Positions 1 to 9,039 of a DNA stretch of 50,063 nt are shown here, one piece after another; position 1 is the stretch's first letter; the number at the start of each line of letters is the position of its first letter. The stretch spans positions 1-50,063 of the forward strand of contig PBVT01000040.1 of NCBI GenBank assembly GCA_002728755.1, in the 5' to 3' direction. The notes beneath the pieces were generated by a model. The model was given only the letters and a program-made list of their open reading frames with translations, ran no database searches and had not been told where the DNA came from. Both the position numbers and the translations under genes were made by a program. This DNA is from Myxococcales bacterium (GTDB lineage: Bacteria > Myxococcota_A > UBA9042 > UBA3505).

Positions 1-1
1 A

Positions 2-676
2 AGCAACGGGTCGGGTGGCCTCGGATGCAATGCAAACTTATCGGCCGGCTCCGTTCTCGGCGGGCATTGGTATGGCGGATATGGAAGCTCCGGAATCGCC
101 GGTCAGGCCGGCGGCGGCGGTGGCGGTGGTGGCGCTGGCGGTGGAGGATACTGCAACGATTTCCTTACCTGCACGACCGATCGCCTGGGCGCCCATGGCG
201 GCGGTGGTGGATCGGGTGGCTGTGGTGGCCAGGGGGGCGGCGCGGGTCAGCCGGGGGGCGGATCCTTCGGGCTATTTATACTCTTTGGAACCGGACCTAC
301 TCTGCAAGACAACCGAATCTTTCGTGGTATCGGAGGCCCCGGAGGTCTCGGAGGCAACGGAGGTGTCGGTGGTGCGGGTGGAAATGGCGGCGACGGTGGG
401 CTCTGCCTAGGCGATTGCTGGTGTTTCAAGAGCGCTGGTAAAGGTGGAGAAGGCGGGAACGGTGGCCACGGCGGTGGTGGTGGCGGCGGCTGCGGTGGAC
501 TATCCGTGGGCATCTACACCTGGGGTGTGACCAACCCACCCGACTATTGCACCGCGGGATTCAACAACACCTTTGTCGGAGGAACGGGCGGCGCCAGTGG
601 CGTCGGCGGTGTCTCCATCGGAAATCCGGGTGGTGAAGGTGGCGCCGGTGTGGTCATGGATTGCAGTGTAAACTGA
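2..676 (+). CDS. Glycine-rich exported protein, 3' part (5' end outside window)
   Basis: An open frame runs from the window edge to a TGA at 674-676, about 224 residues with no internal ATG start, so the gene begins upstream. The product is dominated by GG-X and GGXGG repeats interrupted by short Cys-containing segments (a CLGDCWC stretch near position 415 and NPPDYC near 540). The composition resembles PGRS-like or beta-helical glycine-rich surface proteins common in myxobacteria. The frame was chosen over two overlapping Arg- or Ala-rich frames because only it gives the periodic Gly pattern and stays open across the whole stretch. Exact family unknown; export is inferred from composition and paired Cys. 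Confidence 0.7.
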   Translation, partial: SNGSGGLGCNANLSAGSVLGGHWYGGYGSSGIAGQAGGGGGGGGAGGGGYCNDFLTCTTDRLGAHGGGGGSGGCGGQGGGAGQPGGGSFGLFILFGTGPTLQDNRIFRGIGGPGGLGGNGGVGGAGGNGGDGGLCLGDCWCFKSAGKGGEGGNGGHGGGGGGGCGGLSVGIYTWGVTNPPDYCTAGFNNTFVGGTGGASGVGGVSIGNPGGEGGAGVVMDCSVN

Positions 677-704
677 TCGAATCCACGGCAGATGAAGTCT
701 TATA

Positions 705-2390
705 TCATGTCAGCGTGGGGGCGTAGCTACGCTCCGGCTTTTGTCGTGCGATGAAGCTATCCGCAAGATGCGCGAGGCCAAGCAGACGCTGCTCATCCCA
801 GGGACGCCCCAAGAACTGGAGCCCTATGGGCAGGCCGTTTTGATCGTAGCCCACAGGAACGGATATGCCGGGCAAGCCCGTCAGATTCGCCGCGGGGGCA
901 AAGCGCATAATCCGAGTCACAAGGGCCAGGTTGGTCTCTCCCGCCTCCAAAGCATCGGCATGAAGAACCGGAGCCGTCACTCCGGTGGTGGGGGTGGCGA
1001 TCACATCAACCGATTGGAGCACATCGAGGAATTGCTCGGTCAAGACCTCACGATGCCGGCGGGCGTTGATGTAGTCCACCGCGGTCAATGTCTCTGCAAC
1101 GCGCAACAGTAGGCGCGTGTCACACCCGTATTTATGGTGTTCGCCTCGAGGCACCGCCTTTTGAGAGGCTGCCATCTCGGACGCTATGGTGATTAGATGC
1201 GCCGTACGCACCAGGTCCAGGTCGTAGAGCGTTATCGGAACACGCTCGGCACCGCGTGCCACCAGCTCGTCTATGGCATTCGCACAGCTCGCGATGACTT
1301 CATCGTCTGCGTCCTGGAACCATTCGTCGTACACCCCAATCTTGAGACCTTTACAGTCGGCGTCTTCCAGGCCCGCCAAGGTCACCGTTGGCTGGGCCAA
1401 GGTATTTGGATCTCTTCGGTCAACCCCAGCCATGGCAGCGTATCCTATGGCCGCGTCGGCTGCCGTGAAGGCCATGGGCCCAAGATGCGCTACGGACCAG
1501 CATAGGGGAGCCGCCCCATGCTCACTGATCCGACCATAGGTCGGCTTCAGGCCGACCACACCGCAAAACGATGCCGGCACACGAATCGAGCCTCCACCAT
1601 CGGCACCAAGGGCCAGAGGGCATAGCCCCGCGCCAACGGCCGCTGCGGATGCGCTGGATGAGCCCCCCGTTATATGCTGCGGATTATAGGGGTTTCGTGG
1701 TGTGCCATGGTGCACATTGATGCCTGTCACCCCCATCCCCAGCTCATGCATATTGAGCTTGCCGATTAGCAAAGCCCCCTGGGAACGTAATCGCCCAACA
1801 CTGAAGGAGTCTTCCCTCGCTTTTGTCTGCCCGTGTATGCGAGTCCCCACCGAAGTCCCATAACCCGATTGATCGACTTCGTCCTTGACGCCTACAGGGA
1901 CCCCATCGAGTATGCCGAGGGGCTCACCACGCCGGTGCCGCTCTGCCGAGGCTTCCGCTTGGCGCATTACATCCTCAGGATCCTGCGAGATAAAGAGGTT
2001 CATATCGTCCTGTTCTATGGCGTCATTCGCCAAGAGGATCGCTTCGGCTACAGAGACTGGGGTTGTTTCCCCGTTTCGGTATGCATTCGCATAGTCCTGG
2101 ACGCCCAGTGGTCGGTACCCGTCTTCCGGTGTCCGCGGTGATAGGCCATCTCTAAGAACGTCGCCGACCTCCGGCGCGCCAAAACGTGTGTCCCCAACTT
2201 TTGGTAGAGGCTGCGCCGTTGGTGTTCCCGCCGAGGCGGAACGTGCCCGGAAGCGTTCGACCCCCACGTCCGCAAGCATCCTCTGCGTGATCGCTCCCCC
2301 ACTGACCGGTTTCTCGCTCAGGGATGTGACCAGTTTCAGCTTCCACCCCGCGATACGTGGGCCCTTTACGCTTTTGAGATCGTAGGCCAT
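705..2390 (-). CDS. Amidase signature family hydrolase
   Basis: The product is about 561 residues when read from ATG 2390, which has GGAGGGG five bases upstream; a GTG at 2396 is also open. It hydrolyses amide bonds with the Ser-cisSer-Lys triad of the amidase signature family. Visible residues are Lys169 (VGVKDE), Ser244 (GGSSSAS) and Ser268 (DGGGSIRVP). The Lys-Ser and Ser-Ser spacings (75 and 24) equal those of the mammalian enzyme FAAH. About 90 residues precede the usual amidase start, including a Lys/Val-rich opening unlike a signal peptide. It is divergent from the DUF2330 gene and shows no gatB/gatC neighbours, so a GatA role is unlikely; the substrate is unknown. Confidence 0.9.
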   Translation of the reverse strand: MAYDLKSVKGPRIAGWKLKLVTSLSEKPVSGGAITQRMLADVGVERFRARSASAGTPTAQPLPKVGDTRFGAPEVGDVLRDGLSPRTPEDGYRPLGVQDYANAYRNGETTPVSVAEAILLANDAIEQDDMNLFISQDPEDVMRQAEASAERHRRGEPLGILDGVPVGVKDEVDQSGYGTSVGTRIHGQTKAREDSFSVGRLRSQGALLIGKLNMHELGMGVTGINVHHGTPRNPYNPQHITGGSSSASAAAVGAGLCPLALGADGGGSIRVPASFCGVVGLKPTYGRISEHGAAPLCWSVAHLGPMAFTAADAAIGYAAMAGVDRRDPNTLAQPTVTLAGLEDADCKGLKIGVYDEWFQDADDEVIASCANAIDELVARGAERVPITLYDLDLVRTAHLITIASEMAASQKAVPRGEHHKYGCDTRLLLRVAETLTAVDYINARRHREVLTEQFLDVLQSVDVIATPTTGVTAPVLHADALEAGETNLALVTRIMRFAPAANLTGLPGISVPVGYDQNGLPIGLQFLGRPWDEQRLLGLAHLADSFIARQKPERSYAPTLT

Positions 2391-2502
2391 GTACACCCCT
2401 CCAATTCGATAGATCCAGCCTCATGGCAAATGACAGGAAAAACCTGCTCCCGCAAGAACCAAATCACGGGCCACCCCTTAGAAGAAGGGAGCGTGCCGTT
2501 CT

Positions 2503-2532
2503 TTGTGCACTTTATTGTGCTGAGGATAGGCT
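2503..2532 (+). promoter_or_regulatory. Candidate sigma-70-like promoter for the DUF2330 gene
   Basis: TTGTGC (2503-2508), an 18-base spacer, then TAGGCT (2527-2532), lies about 57 bases upstream of the chosen ATG. The -10 box resembles the TAGGnT boxes at 12934 and 17955. Match by eye only. Confidence 0.3.
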
Positions 2533-2588
2533 TGAATTCAGGCCCCAGGACATCTATCGTTACATGGTCACGCTTTGAGGTAAGGGAT

Positions 2589-4514
2589 ATGCAGCGGTTG
2601 CGTTGGGGAACTCTAATAATTCTATTCACGTCGTTTGTGTTTTCGAACGCTATCGCACCGCAACAAGCGCGCGCGTGCGGCGGCTTTTTCTGTGACGCAA
2701 ACACCTTGAGTCCCATCTACCAGGCCGCGGAACGCGTGGTCTTTGCCCGCCATAACGACCATGTCACCATGCATGTGGAGATCGCCTACGAAGGTGAACC
2801 CACAGATTTCGCGTGGATGGTCCCCCTACCCACCTTGCCAGAGGATGCCCTTGGGAACCCCCTTCCCCTTGAGCAGATCCTTAGAACCTCAATTCCCCGC
2901 CTATTTGATCTCCTTCAATCCGCGACCAACCCAACCTTTACGGTAAACAACACCTTCGAAGATTTTGGGTGCAACCAGGCCAACGGAACCAGTGTGAGTG
3001 GAGTCATGGACGCAGGCAGCTGGGATGAATCTACCGACCCGAATTCAGAGGAACCTGGCGGCCCACCTCCTGTCGCCGTTTTGCAGGAAGCCGAGATCGG
3101 CCCATTCCAGGCACAACTTATTACAGCTACAGATAGTCAGGCGCTCTTCGAATGGCTTGGAGAGAATGGCTATGTGCAAGATGAAAACGCCATACCCATT
3201 CTCGATAGCTACGTTACGGGGGAATACCTTTTTCTGGGCATCCGTCTGCAAAACGGAAAAGACACGGGAGACATACGTCCTATCGAGTTGAACCTCGGCG
3301 ATACCGACGCCTGTGTGCCTCTTCGACTCACAGCAATCGCCGCCACACCCGATATGCCTATTATGGTGTGGGTCCTTGGTGACCATCGAGCGGTTCCGAA
3401 GAACTTCCTCCACGCGGAGGTTAATCCCAAAGCGCTCCAGTGGCCCCAGGTACCGAACTATATGGAGACCATAAGTGAAGCGGTCGACACGGCCGCTGGG
3501 CGGGCCTTTATCACGGAATACGCGAGTCCAGCTAAGATTATGGATGGGGCGATCTACAACGACGCATTGGCTTCCCGGCAGGCCTCCGTTGCGGAAGCAT
3601 CCGACATTATCGTCTTATGGAACCAGCTGGTGGCCCTGGGGGGCGTGTCCAACCCGGAGCTTCTATCGATATTGCAATCGCATATACCTATGCCCGAAGA
3701 TCTGAGGGGCTACCCCCATGGGAATTGTTGGTACGAGCCCTCTCCATCGGAATGGCGGCGAGAAGAGATGGAGATGATTTGTGAACCCGACGAGGATCAC
3801 GTCACCACAACCGCGGAGTTCTATAACTTTCTCGGCTATTGGCTGGCGAAGTTAGAGGCTGATGGTAAGCCACTGGCTATCGACCTGGATGCAATCAAAG
3901 AGGACCTCCTACGCCAGTACTTTGAGCCCCGCCAGCGGATCCAGTCCATGTTTGATCAGGCCGAATGGATCACGCGCCTCTACACCTTGATATCCGATTC
4001 GGAAATGACCCGTGATCCAATCTTCGCGTTTAATCCGGACGCTCCCGAATTGGGCCGGGATCGAACCTTGGAGACGGTAGTGAAATCGGACGAGGACTGT
4101 GATGAATCCTGGATCGAAGCGACCTATGATGATGGCTCACGATATATCTTTCCTTGTGAAACTCCGAGCCAATGCATGGGTACCCCCACGGTAGGCCCGG
4201 TGCCCGATGCGCCCGCCCTTCTTCATGTGGCTGTATACGATGAGAGCGGGGAGCCCCGGTACTTTGACCCGGCCGACGCCGAAGAAGTGGACGTGCTCCT
4301 GGACAAAGCCGTCGTTGGCCAGCCATCCCTGCCCGAAAACTATGACCTGAGTGAAGAGCCTGAAAACATCAGCGTAGGAACGAACGCCCTTCCCTCCGGC
4401 ACCACAAAAAAGTCTAGTGGCTGCACCACTACGGGAGGAACCACTCCAATCTCTGGGCTGGTCATCCTGCTAGTCTTCATGCTCGCGATAGGGCGTAGAC
4501 GATACCAGGCCTGA
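2589..4514 (+). CDS. DUF2330 exported protein with MYXO-CTERM-like tail
   Basis: 641 residues from ATG 2589. The frame is open back to 2430, but only ATG 2589 has an upstream AGGTAAGGGA and begins a signal peptide (MQRLRWGTLIILF, then cleavage near ARA). The mature protein opens with CGGFFC, followed by AERVVFARHNDHVTMHVEI, typical of DUF2330, a family of exported myxobacterial proteins of unknown function. The last 35 residues are Ser-Ser-Gly-Cys612, a Thr/Gly stretch, a hydrophobic helix (about 620-634) and Arg636-638, the layout of the MYXO-CTERM sorting signal. The product is therefore expected to be processed and anchored at the cell surface. It converges with the CTDC-repeat lipoprotein four bases away. 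Confidence 0.88.
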   Translation: MQRLRWGTLIILFTSFVFSNAIAPQQARACGGFFCDANTLSPIYQAAERVVFARHNDHVTMHVEIAYEGEPTDFAWMVPLPTLPEDALGNPLPLEQILRTSIPRLFDLLQSATNPTFTVNNTFEDFGCNQANGTSVSGVMDAGSWDESTDPNSEEPGGPPPVAVLQEAEIGPFQAQLITATDSQALFEWLGENGYVQDENAIPILDSYVTGEYLFLGIRLQNGKDTGDIRPIELNLGDTDACVPLRLTAIAATPDMPIMVWVLGDHRAVPKNFLHAEVNPKALQWPQVPNYMETISEAVDTAAGRAFITEYASPAKIMDGAIYNDALASRQASVAEASDIIVLWNQLVALGGVSNPELLSILQSHIPMPEDLRGYPHGNCWYEPSPSEWRREEMEMICEPDEDHVTTTAEFYNFLGYWLAKLEADGKPLAIDLDAIKEDLLRQYFEPRQRIQSMFDQAEWITRLYTLISDSEMTRDPIFAFNPDAPELGRDRTLETVVKSDEDCDESWIEATYDDGSRYIFPCETPSQCMGTPTVGPVPDAPALLHVAVYDESGEPRYFDPADAEEVDVLLDKAVVGQPSLPENYDLSEEPENISVGTNALPSGTTKKSSGCTTTGGTTPISGLVILLVFMLAIGRRRYQA

Positions 4515-4523
4515 AACCTCAGG
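4510..4523. terminator. Short shared hairpin between convergent genes
   Basis: CCTGA (4510-4514), AACC, TCAGG (4519-4523) forms a 5-bp stem whose arms contain the stop codons of both converging genes. There is no T-run, so this is at best a weak bidirectional terminator. Confidence 0.2.
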
Positions 4524-6660
4524 GGCTAGCACAGGCGGACTGGATCTTGATGTTGTCCAGATATACGCCCTCGCCCAGGTTGTTTTCTCCGTCGACTGAA
4601 TCGAAGTTAAAGCGGAGCTGAACCTCTATGCCCATGGTGTTGGCTGGAAGATCCGCAGATTTGTCGACCCAGACCCCCATCTGCGTCTCCGAGATCGGGA
4701 ACCATGGAAGAGTGGCGAAGCCCTTCTCCCAGATCACGACCGGGGCCTCTCCTGGCACCAGAACTTCAATCCAGAGCTTGTCATAGGAACCGCCCGGATC
4801 CGTGTCTACAAATGCCTGGAAATTGAGCGAGGAAGATACCCCAGGCGGCAATAGAATAAACGGCGTCGTGGCGGAACCCGAGACCCGGCAGAGGTCATCG
4901 TTCGCGCAACCGAAGAAGCTGGTGCAACAGGCCGGTGCGTCGGGTTTTGAGAAGTTCGAGACGAGTGGATCGCCGAAATACAATGCCAGGGTCGCGCTCG
5001 AGGATTCACCACCACCGTGCAGACTCCACCCCACCGGCAAATCGGGGTTCTCGTAGGTGAAATCACCGACAAAATCGCCGAGAAGCGGGGTGTCGAACGT
5101 CGCCAGGAACGGCTGCGAATTGCAACATCCCGGCGTATCAAGCCATTGGGTCTCACAAGTGTTGTCTACACATTCTCGAGTGGTGCAGACATTCCCGTCT
5201 TCACAATCTGCGGTCTCATTGCAACAGTTTGGATCGGGGTGTGGATCGTAGACGCAGCCGTAGTTGATGCATACATCCACCGTACAACTGTCCGTATCCA
5301 CGCAATGCGAGTCCTCGGTGCAACAGCCCGCCACTCCGGTTGGAGTATAGCTACAGGTTAAGACCTCCGCCTCTGGCGTGCTTTGGGAGCAGGTCACGAT
5401 GGTGCAGTCCGAAACATTCGGGCAGTCATCGACCGTATTACAGCAGAGGGGATCAGAATGGGGTGTATGGGTGCACTGATTGTTCACGCAGGTGTCGATT
5501 GTGCAGCTGTCCGCATCCTGGCACTCGCTGTCAGCCACACAGCAGTTGGGGTCGCCCAGATCATCGAACACGCACCCTCCTTCCGCTTCGGAGCAGTAGT
5601 CCTCGGTGCAGGGTGAATTATCGTCGCAGACCTGAACTATATTATTGCAACCATCCAGAGCGTCACAGGTGTCTTCCGTGCAGGAGAGCCCATCGCCACA
5701 ATCGATCTGTTGGTACTGGCAGCCCAGGAACGGGTGGCAACTGTCGAGTGTGCAGATGCTCCCATCGGCGCAGCTCTTACTGACCTGAACACAACCCGAG
5801 CCCAGGACGCAGGTGTCGACTGTGCATTCGTTTCCATCCTGGCATTCCACATCGCTATTACAGCAATCCGGATCATCGACTTCCACAGAAGAACACGCTC
5901 CAGTATTCGTATTACAGCTATCTGTGGTGCAGACATTTCCATCATCACAATCTACGGAGATGTGTTGGCACCCATGTATCTTCTGACAGCTATCGGTTGT
6001 GCAGGCGTTATTATCATCGCAGGAGATGTCTGAATATACGCAACCGCCCGCCGCAACATCACAGATTTCGTCAGTACACGCATCACCATCATCGCAGCTC
6101 AAATCCGGGAAGTAACAGCCCGTATCCGGAGCACAGAGATCAACGGTACAGATCTGACCATCATCACAAGTTATCTCATCATACACGCATAGCTCATCGA
6201 CACAGCTTCCTGTGGTACAAGCGTTCTGGTCTTCACAGTCCTCATCCTGGGCACAGGTGGTAGGGATAACGAAGACATCCTCTGCCGCGTCATCTGCGAC
6301 ATCTTCGTCGGCGTCCGCGCCGTCCGTATCTACGGTCTCCTCCAGGGCATCCTCAGGGGATTGAACATCGGCATCTTCCACCGCGTCGCCCAAATCGTCG
6401 ACGTCCGTTCCCGAGTTGCCATCATCCGGGTCCACAACGTCCGTGCCAGCGTCTGCGTCCGGAACATCTTGTCCAGTTCCCGGGTCTGCCCCTTCATCGA
6501 CCGTGCCGGGATCTTGCACGATATCGGTTCCCTGGTCCGTGGCGTCGGAGAGCACATCTGCAGGGGTGTCTCCATTCCCGCCGCAGGACCAGAGCCCTAA
6601 AAACCCCACAACGGAAAGAGCCAGTACGAATCGTTGATTGGAAATGTCACGAAAAAGCAT
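4519..6660 (-). CDS. Lipoprotein with 13 CTDC-like Cys repeats and C-terminal beta domain
   Basis: 713 residues from ATG 6660, which has GAAG six bases upstream; an in-frame TTG at 6672 is possible but sits almost on GAGG. The N-terminus has a signal ending in LWSC, so Cys26 is the likely lipidated residue. An Asp/Gly/Thr-rich linker follows (about 27-130). Next come 13 units of pattern CxDGxxCTxDxC-x(5-8)-C (about 136-511), some separated by a CC pair. The pattern matches the Dictyostelium CTDC extracellular-matrix repeat. Residues 512-713 form a Cys-poorer domain with aromatic and LDNIKI-type strands, possibly a jelly-roll or carbohydrate-binding fold. The likely role is a surface-tethered, disulfide-stabilised stalk; the ligand is unknown. 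Confidence 0.88.
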   Translation of the reverse strand: MLFRDISNQRFVLALSVVGFLGLWSCGGNGDTPADVLSDATDQGTDIVQDPGTVDEGADPGTGQDVPDADAGTDVVDPDDGNSGTDVDDLGDAVEDADVQSPEDALEETVDTDGADADEDVADDAAEDVFVIPTTCAQDEDCEDQNACTTGSCVDELCVYDEITCDDGQICTVDLCAPDTGCYFPDLSCDDGDACTDEICDVAAGGCVYSDISCDDNNACTTDSCQKIHGCQHISVDCDDGNVCTTDSCNTNTGACSSVEVDDPDCCNSDVECQDGNECTVDTCVLGSGCVQVSKSCADGSICTLDSCHPFLGCQYQQIDCGDGLSCTEDTCDALDGCNNIVQVCDDNSPCTEDYCSEAEGGCVFDDLGDPNCCVADSECQDADSCTIDTCVNNQCTHTPHSDPLCCNTVDDCPNVSDCTIVTCSQSTPEAEVLTCSYTPTGVAGCCTEDSHCVDTDSCTVDVCINYGCVYDPHPDPNCCNETADCEDGNVCTTRECVDNTCETQWLDTPGCCNSQPFLATFDTPLLGDFVGDFTYENPDLPVGWSLHGGGESSSATLALYFGDPLVSNFSKPDAPACCTSFFGCANDDLCRVSGSATTPFILLPPGVSSSLNFQAFVDTDPGGSYDKLWIEVLVPGEAPVVIWEKGFATLPWFPISETQMGVWVDKSADLPANTMGIEVQLRFNFDSVDGENNLGEGVYLDNIKIQSACASP

Positions 6661-6961
6661 TGGTTTCTTCAAACCTCAAACAGATACAAAATCGGCCATC
6701 CCGTATCCCCGTATCACAGCCGGCTATAAAGAATAACAGAATTGAAACGGAATTGCCTTTAGCCCTTATAGCCCATGCTGCGCCGTGAATCTACTGCCTT
6801 CCATACCGCTACTTATCGCGCGTTCGGCGATTAAACACCGATCCCCCCTGACACCTTCAACACGTGGATCCACAAGCCAACCGTACATGCGCCGTTCTTC
6901 GCCTTGACCAGAAACCCTGCGGTTGGTTAGCGTGCGCCCCGTTCTCAGAAGTGCTCTCACT
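6661..6961. other. Divergent intergenic region
   Basis: About 300 bases separate the CTDC lipoprotein (leftward) from the dihydrouridine synthase gene (rightward). I find no convincing small gene, tRNA or repeat. The only signal is a candidate rightward promoter at 6742-6771. If the TTG near 6923 is the true start of the rightward gene, the gap shrinks to about 260 bases. Confidence 0.5.
6742..6771 (+). promoter_or_regulatory. Candidate promoter for the dus-prmC-cyclase-tgt operon
   Basis: TTGAAA (6742-6747), an 18-base spacer, then TTATAG (6766-6771). This is the best sigma-70-like pair in the divergent gap; match by eye only. Confidence 0.28.
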
Positions 6962-8125
6962 ATGGTTGCTACCCCCCAAATAGCTGACCCGTCCAAACGG
7001 TACGTCGTGGATCCCGACCAGATTGATGCGATCGATCTATCCGGTGAGTCGGCCTGGTGGGAGGATCTGTCGTTAATCTCGACGCGAATCGGTCCGGTAG
7101 AAATACCAAACCGCTACTTCCTGGCGCCTATGTGCGATGTCACAAACCTTCCGTATCGTGTTATCGCACGCACACAGGGGGCTTCTCTTCTCGCCACCGA
7201 GATGTTGAGCAGTGTAGCCCTCGCCATGGGAGGACATAGAACCTTCCATATGATGGAATTCCTACCCGACGAAAAGCCCATCATGGTGCAGATCAGCGGA
7301 ACCGACCCCGACATCATGCGTACCGCTTCATTGATGATTCAGGATTACGGGGCATCCATCTTGAATCTGAACTGTGGTTGCCCTGTAAAAAAAGTCATCA
7401 AAGGGGGAAGCGGTTCCGCCCTCCTTCGCGACAAAGAGGTCCTGCGAAAGATTTTACGAACGCTTCGACCTGTCCTTGAGATTCCACTCACGGTCAAGAT
7501 GCGGGCTGGCTGGGACGCAAAGTCCGTAAACGCCGTCGACATCGCCAAGATGTGCGAGGACGAAGGTGTAGACTCGGTAATGCTCCATGGCCGCACTCGC
7601 AAGCAGATGTATGAAGGGAAAGCCAACTGGGATCTGATCGGAGAGGTGGTCCAAGCCGTCTCTATACCCGTGATTGGAAACGGAGATATATTCACTGGCG
7701 CGGACGCGCACCGAATGCTGGAACACACGGGCTGTGAGGCCGTGATGCTCGCACGCGGGGCGATCGGAAACCCTTGGATTTTCCGGGAATGTATCGCGCT
7801 GGAGTTGGAAAAACGGGGTGAAAAGAACCTTCCGCCAGGTCCCCCGACTCCGGAAGAACGACTGGAGATCATCTGGAAACACTTTGAGCTTTTTGCCGCG
7901 TACGCAGGAAGAGATCGTGCCCTGGTTCGGATCCGCAAGCAGTTGATGGCGTATGTGAGGGGCCTCCCAGGCTCCTCTGCGTTCCGGGCCCGGCTGAGCA
8001 GCCTCTCCTCCGAAGAGAACCTTCGCAGCAGCCTCGCCGAGTTTCTGATCGAAAACCGTCGAGCGTCCCAGGTTACGGACGAAACCCACATAACGCCGCA
8101 GCGCGCTGTTGGGAGGCCGGGTTGA
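6962..8125 (+). CDS. tRNA-dihydrouridine synthase (Dus family)
   Basis: 387 residues from ATG 6962; the frame also has a TTG near 6923 and neither start has a clear ribosome-binding site. It reduces uridine to dihydrouridine in tRNA using FMN and NADPH in the cytoplasm. The TIM-barrel opens at IGPVEIPNRYFLAPM, and NLNCGCP carries the catalytic Cys. Further FMN/tRNA motifs are TVKMRAGW, LHGRTRKQMY, IGNGDI and MLARGAIGNPWIF. About 35 residues precede the usual start of the family. It is most like DusB but not assigned with certainty. It is the first gene of an operon; its stop overlaps the start of prmC by TTGA. Confidence 0.93.
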   Translation: MVATPQIADPSKRYVVDPDQIDAIDLSGESAWWEDLSLISTRIGPVEIPNRYFLAPMCDVTNLPYRVIARTQGASLLATEMLSSVALAMGGHRTFHMMEFLPDEKPIMVQISGTDPDIMRTASLMIQDYGASILNLNCGCPVKKVIKGGSGSALLRDKEVLRKILRTLRPVLEIPLTVKMRAGWDAKSVNAVDIAKMCEDEGVDSVMLHGRTRKQMYEGKANWDLIGEVVQAVSIPVIGNGDIFTGADAHRMLEHTGCEAVMLARGAIGNPWIFRECIALELEKRGEKNLPPGPPTPEERLEIIWKHFELFAAYAGRDRALVRIRKQLMAYVRGLPGSSAFRARLSSLSSEENLRSSLAEFLIENRRASQVTDETHITPQRAVGRPG

Positions 8126-9036
8126 ACCCTACGGCGGAGAAGAGTTGGACAATTGGATCGATCCTTAATTGGACCCAGCAGTACTTCTCCCGTTGTGATC
8201 TGCCCCAAGCACGCCTCGATGCCGAGCTGATCATCGCGCATTCTCTTGGCCTGAAACGAGTCGACCTATATGTCCAACACGATATGCCCGTTCGGCTTGA
8301 GGAGCGAGCCATCATTCGGGAGCTCGTAAAAGCTCGCGCCGACGATCGTGTCCCAGTCGCGTATCTGCTCGGTCGTAAAGAGTTCTACGGGCTCTCCTTT
8401 CAAGTGGACAGCAACGTCTTGATACCACGACCAGAGACAGAAGCCCTCGTTGACGTCTGTATCGAGAAGCTCAAGACCTTTGAGTCCCCGACAGAACAAA
8501 CGATTCGCATGCTTGATATAGGGACAGGCTCGGGCGCCATCGCCATCGCCGTCGCCAAACATATCGAGGATGTAGAGATATTGGCCGCCGACATCTCTCC
8601 AGAGGCTCTGGAAATTGCCGCGAGAAACGCGGAAGAGCATGGGGTGGTGGATCGCATCGAATTCGTCATCGCAGATATGTTTACGGACCCGCCCGACTTG
8701 GGAACATTCCAGGTCGTTGTGAGCAACCCTCCATATATCGACCCCTCCGAAAAAGGAGAGCTTGCACCCGAAATCCAAAAGCACGAACCAGCCCTCGCCC
8801 TTTTTGCTCCGTCTGCGGGAGAAGCGTGTATAGAAGCCCTGATGACAAACACAAAGCATCTGGTGCATGATGGGGGCTTCCTCGCCTTTGAGGTTCAACC
8901 ACCAGTCCGCGCCAGGGCGTGGGCAGATCGCGTTTCAACACAGAACGGCTTCACTGATGCGCAACCAGTATTCGATATTTCGGGAGAGGCACGTGGGGTC
9001 GTTGCACGCTTTCATAGAGAATCACCCGAAGGATAA
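8122..9036 (+). CDS. prmC: Peptide chain release factor N5-glutamine methyltransferase
   Basis: 304 residues from TTG 8122, overlapping the dus stop by four bases, which supports translational coupling. It methylates the Gln of the GGQ loop of release factors RF1/RF2 using S-adenosylmethionine. An N-terminal helical domain (about 1-90) leads to the GRKEFYGL segment and PRPETE (102-107). The SAM-binding loop is DIGTGSGAIAIA (132-143) and the catalytic NPPY is at 202-205. Length and motif order match PrmC/HemK. PrmB, which acts on ribosomal protein L3, is the main alternative, but the L3 encoded in this window lacks the Gln that PrmB modifies in E. coli, favouring PrmC. Confidence 0.94.
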   Translation: MNPTAEKSWTIGSILNWTQQYFSRCDLPQARLDAELIIAHSLGLKRVDLYVQHDMPVRLEERAIIRELVKARADDRVPVAYLLGRKEFYGLSFQVDSNVLIPRPETEALVDVCIEKLKTFESPTEQTIRMLDIGTGSGAIAIAVAKHIEDVEILAADISPEALEIAARNAEEHGVVDRIEFVIADMFTDPPDLGTFQVVVSNPPYIDPSEKGELAPEIQKHEPALALFAPSAGEACIEALMTNTKHLVHDGGFLAFEVQPPVRARAWADRVSTQNGFTDAQPVFDISGEARGVVARFHRESPEG

Positions 9037-9039
9037 GGC

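Noticed and set aside
15..441. Two overlapping + strand frames in the first 450 bases
   Set aside because: They are frameshifted readings of the glycine-rich gene and end inside it.
705..2390. Amidase considered as GatA of the tRNA amidotransferase
   Set aside because: No gatB or gatC nearby and a long unrelated N-terminal extension; a general amidase is the safer call.
7345..8241. 298-codon - strand frame opposite the dihydrouridine synthase
   Set aside because: The + strand protein has complete family motifs; the opposite frame is Arg/Ser-rich with none.
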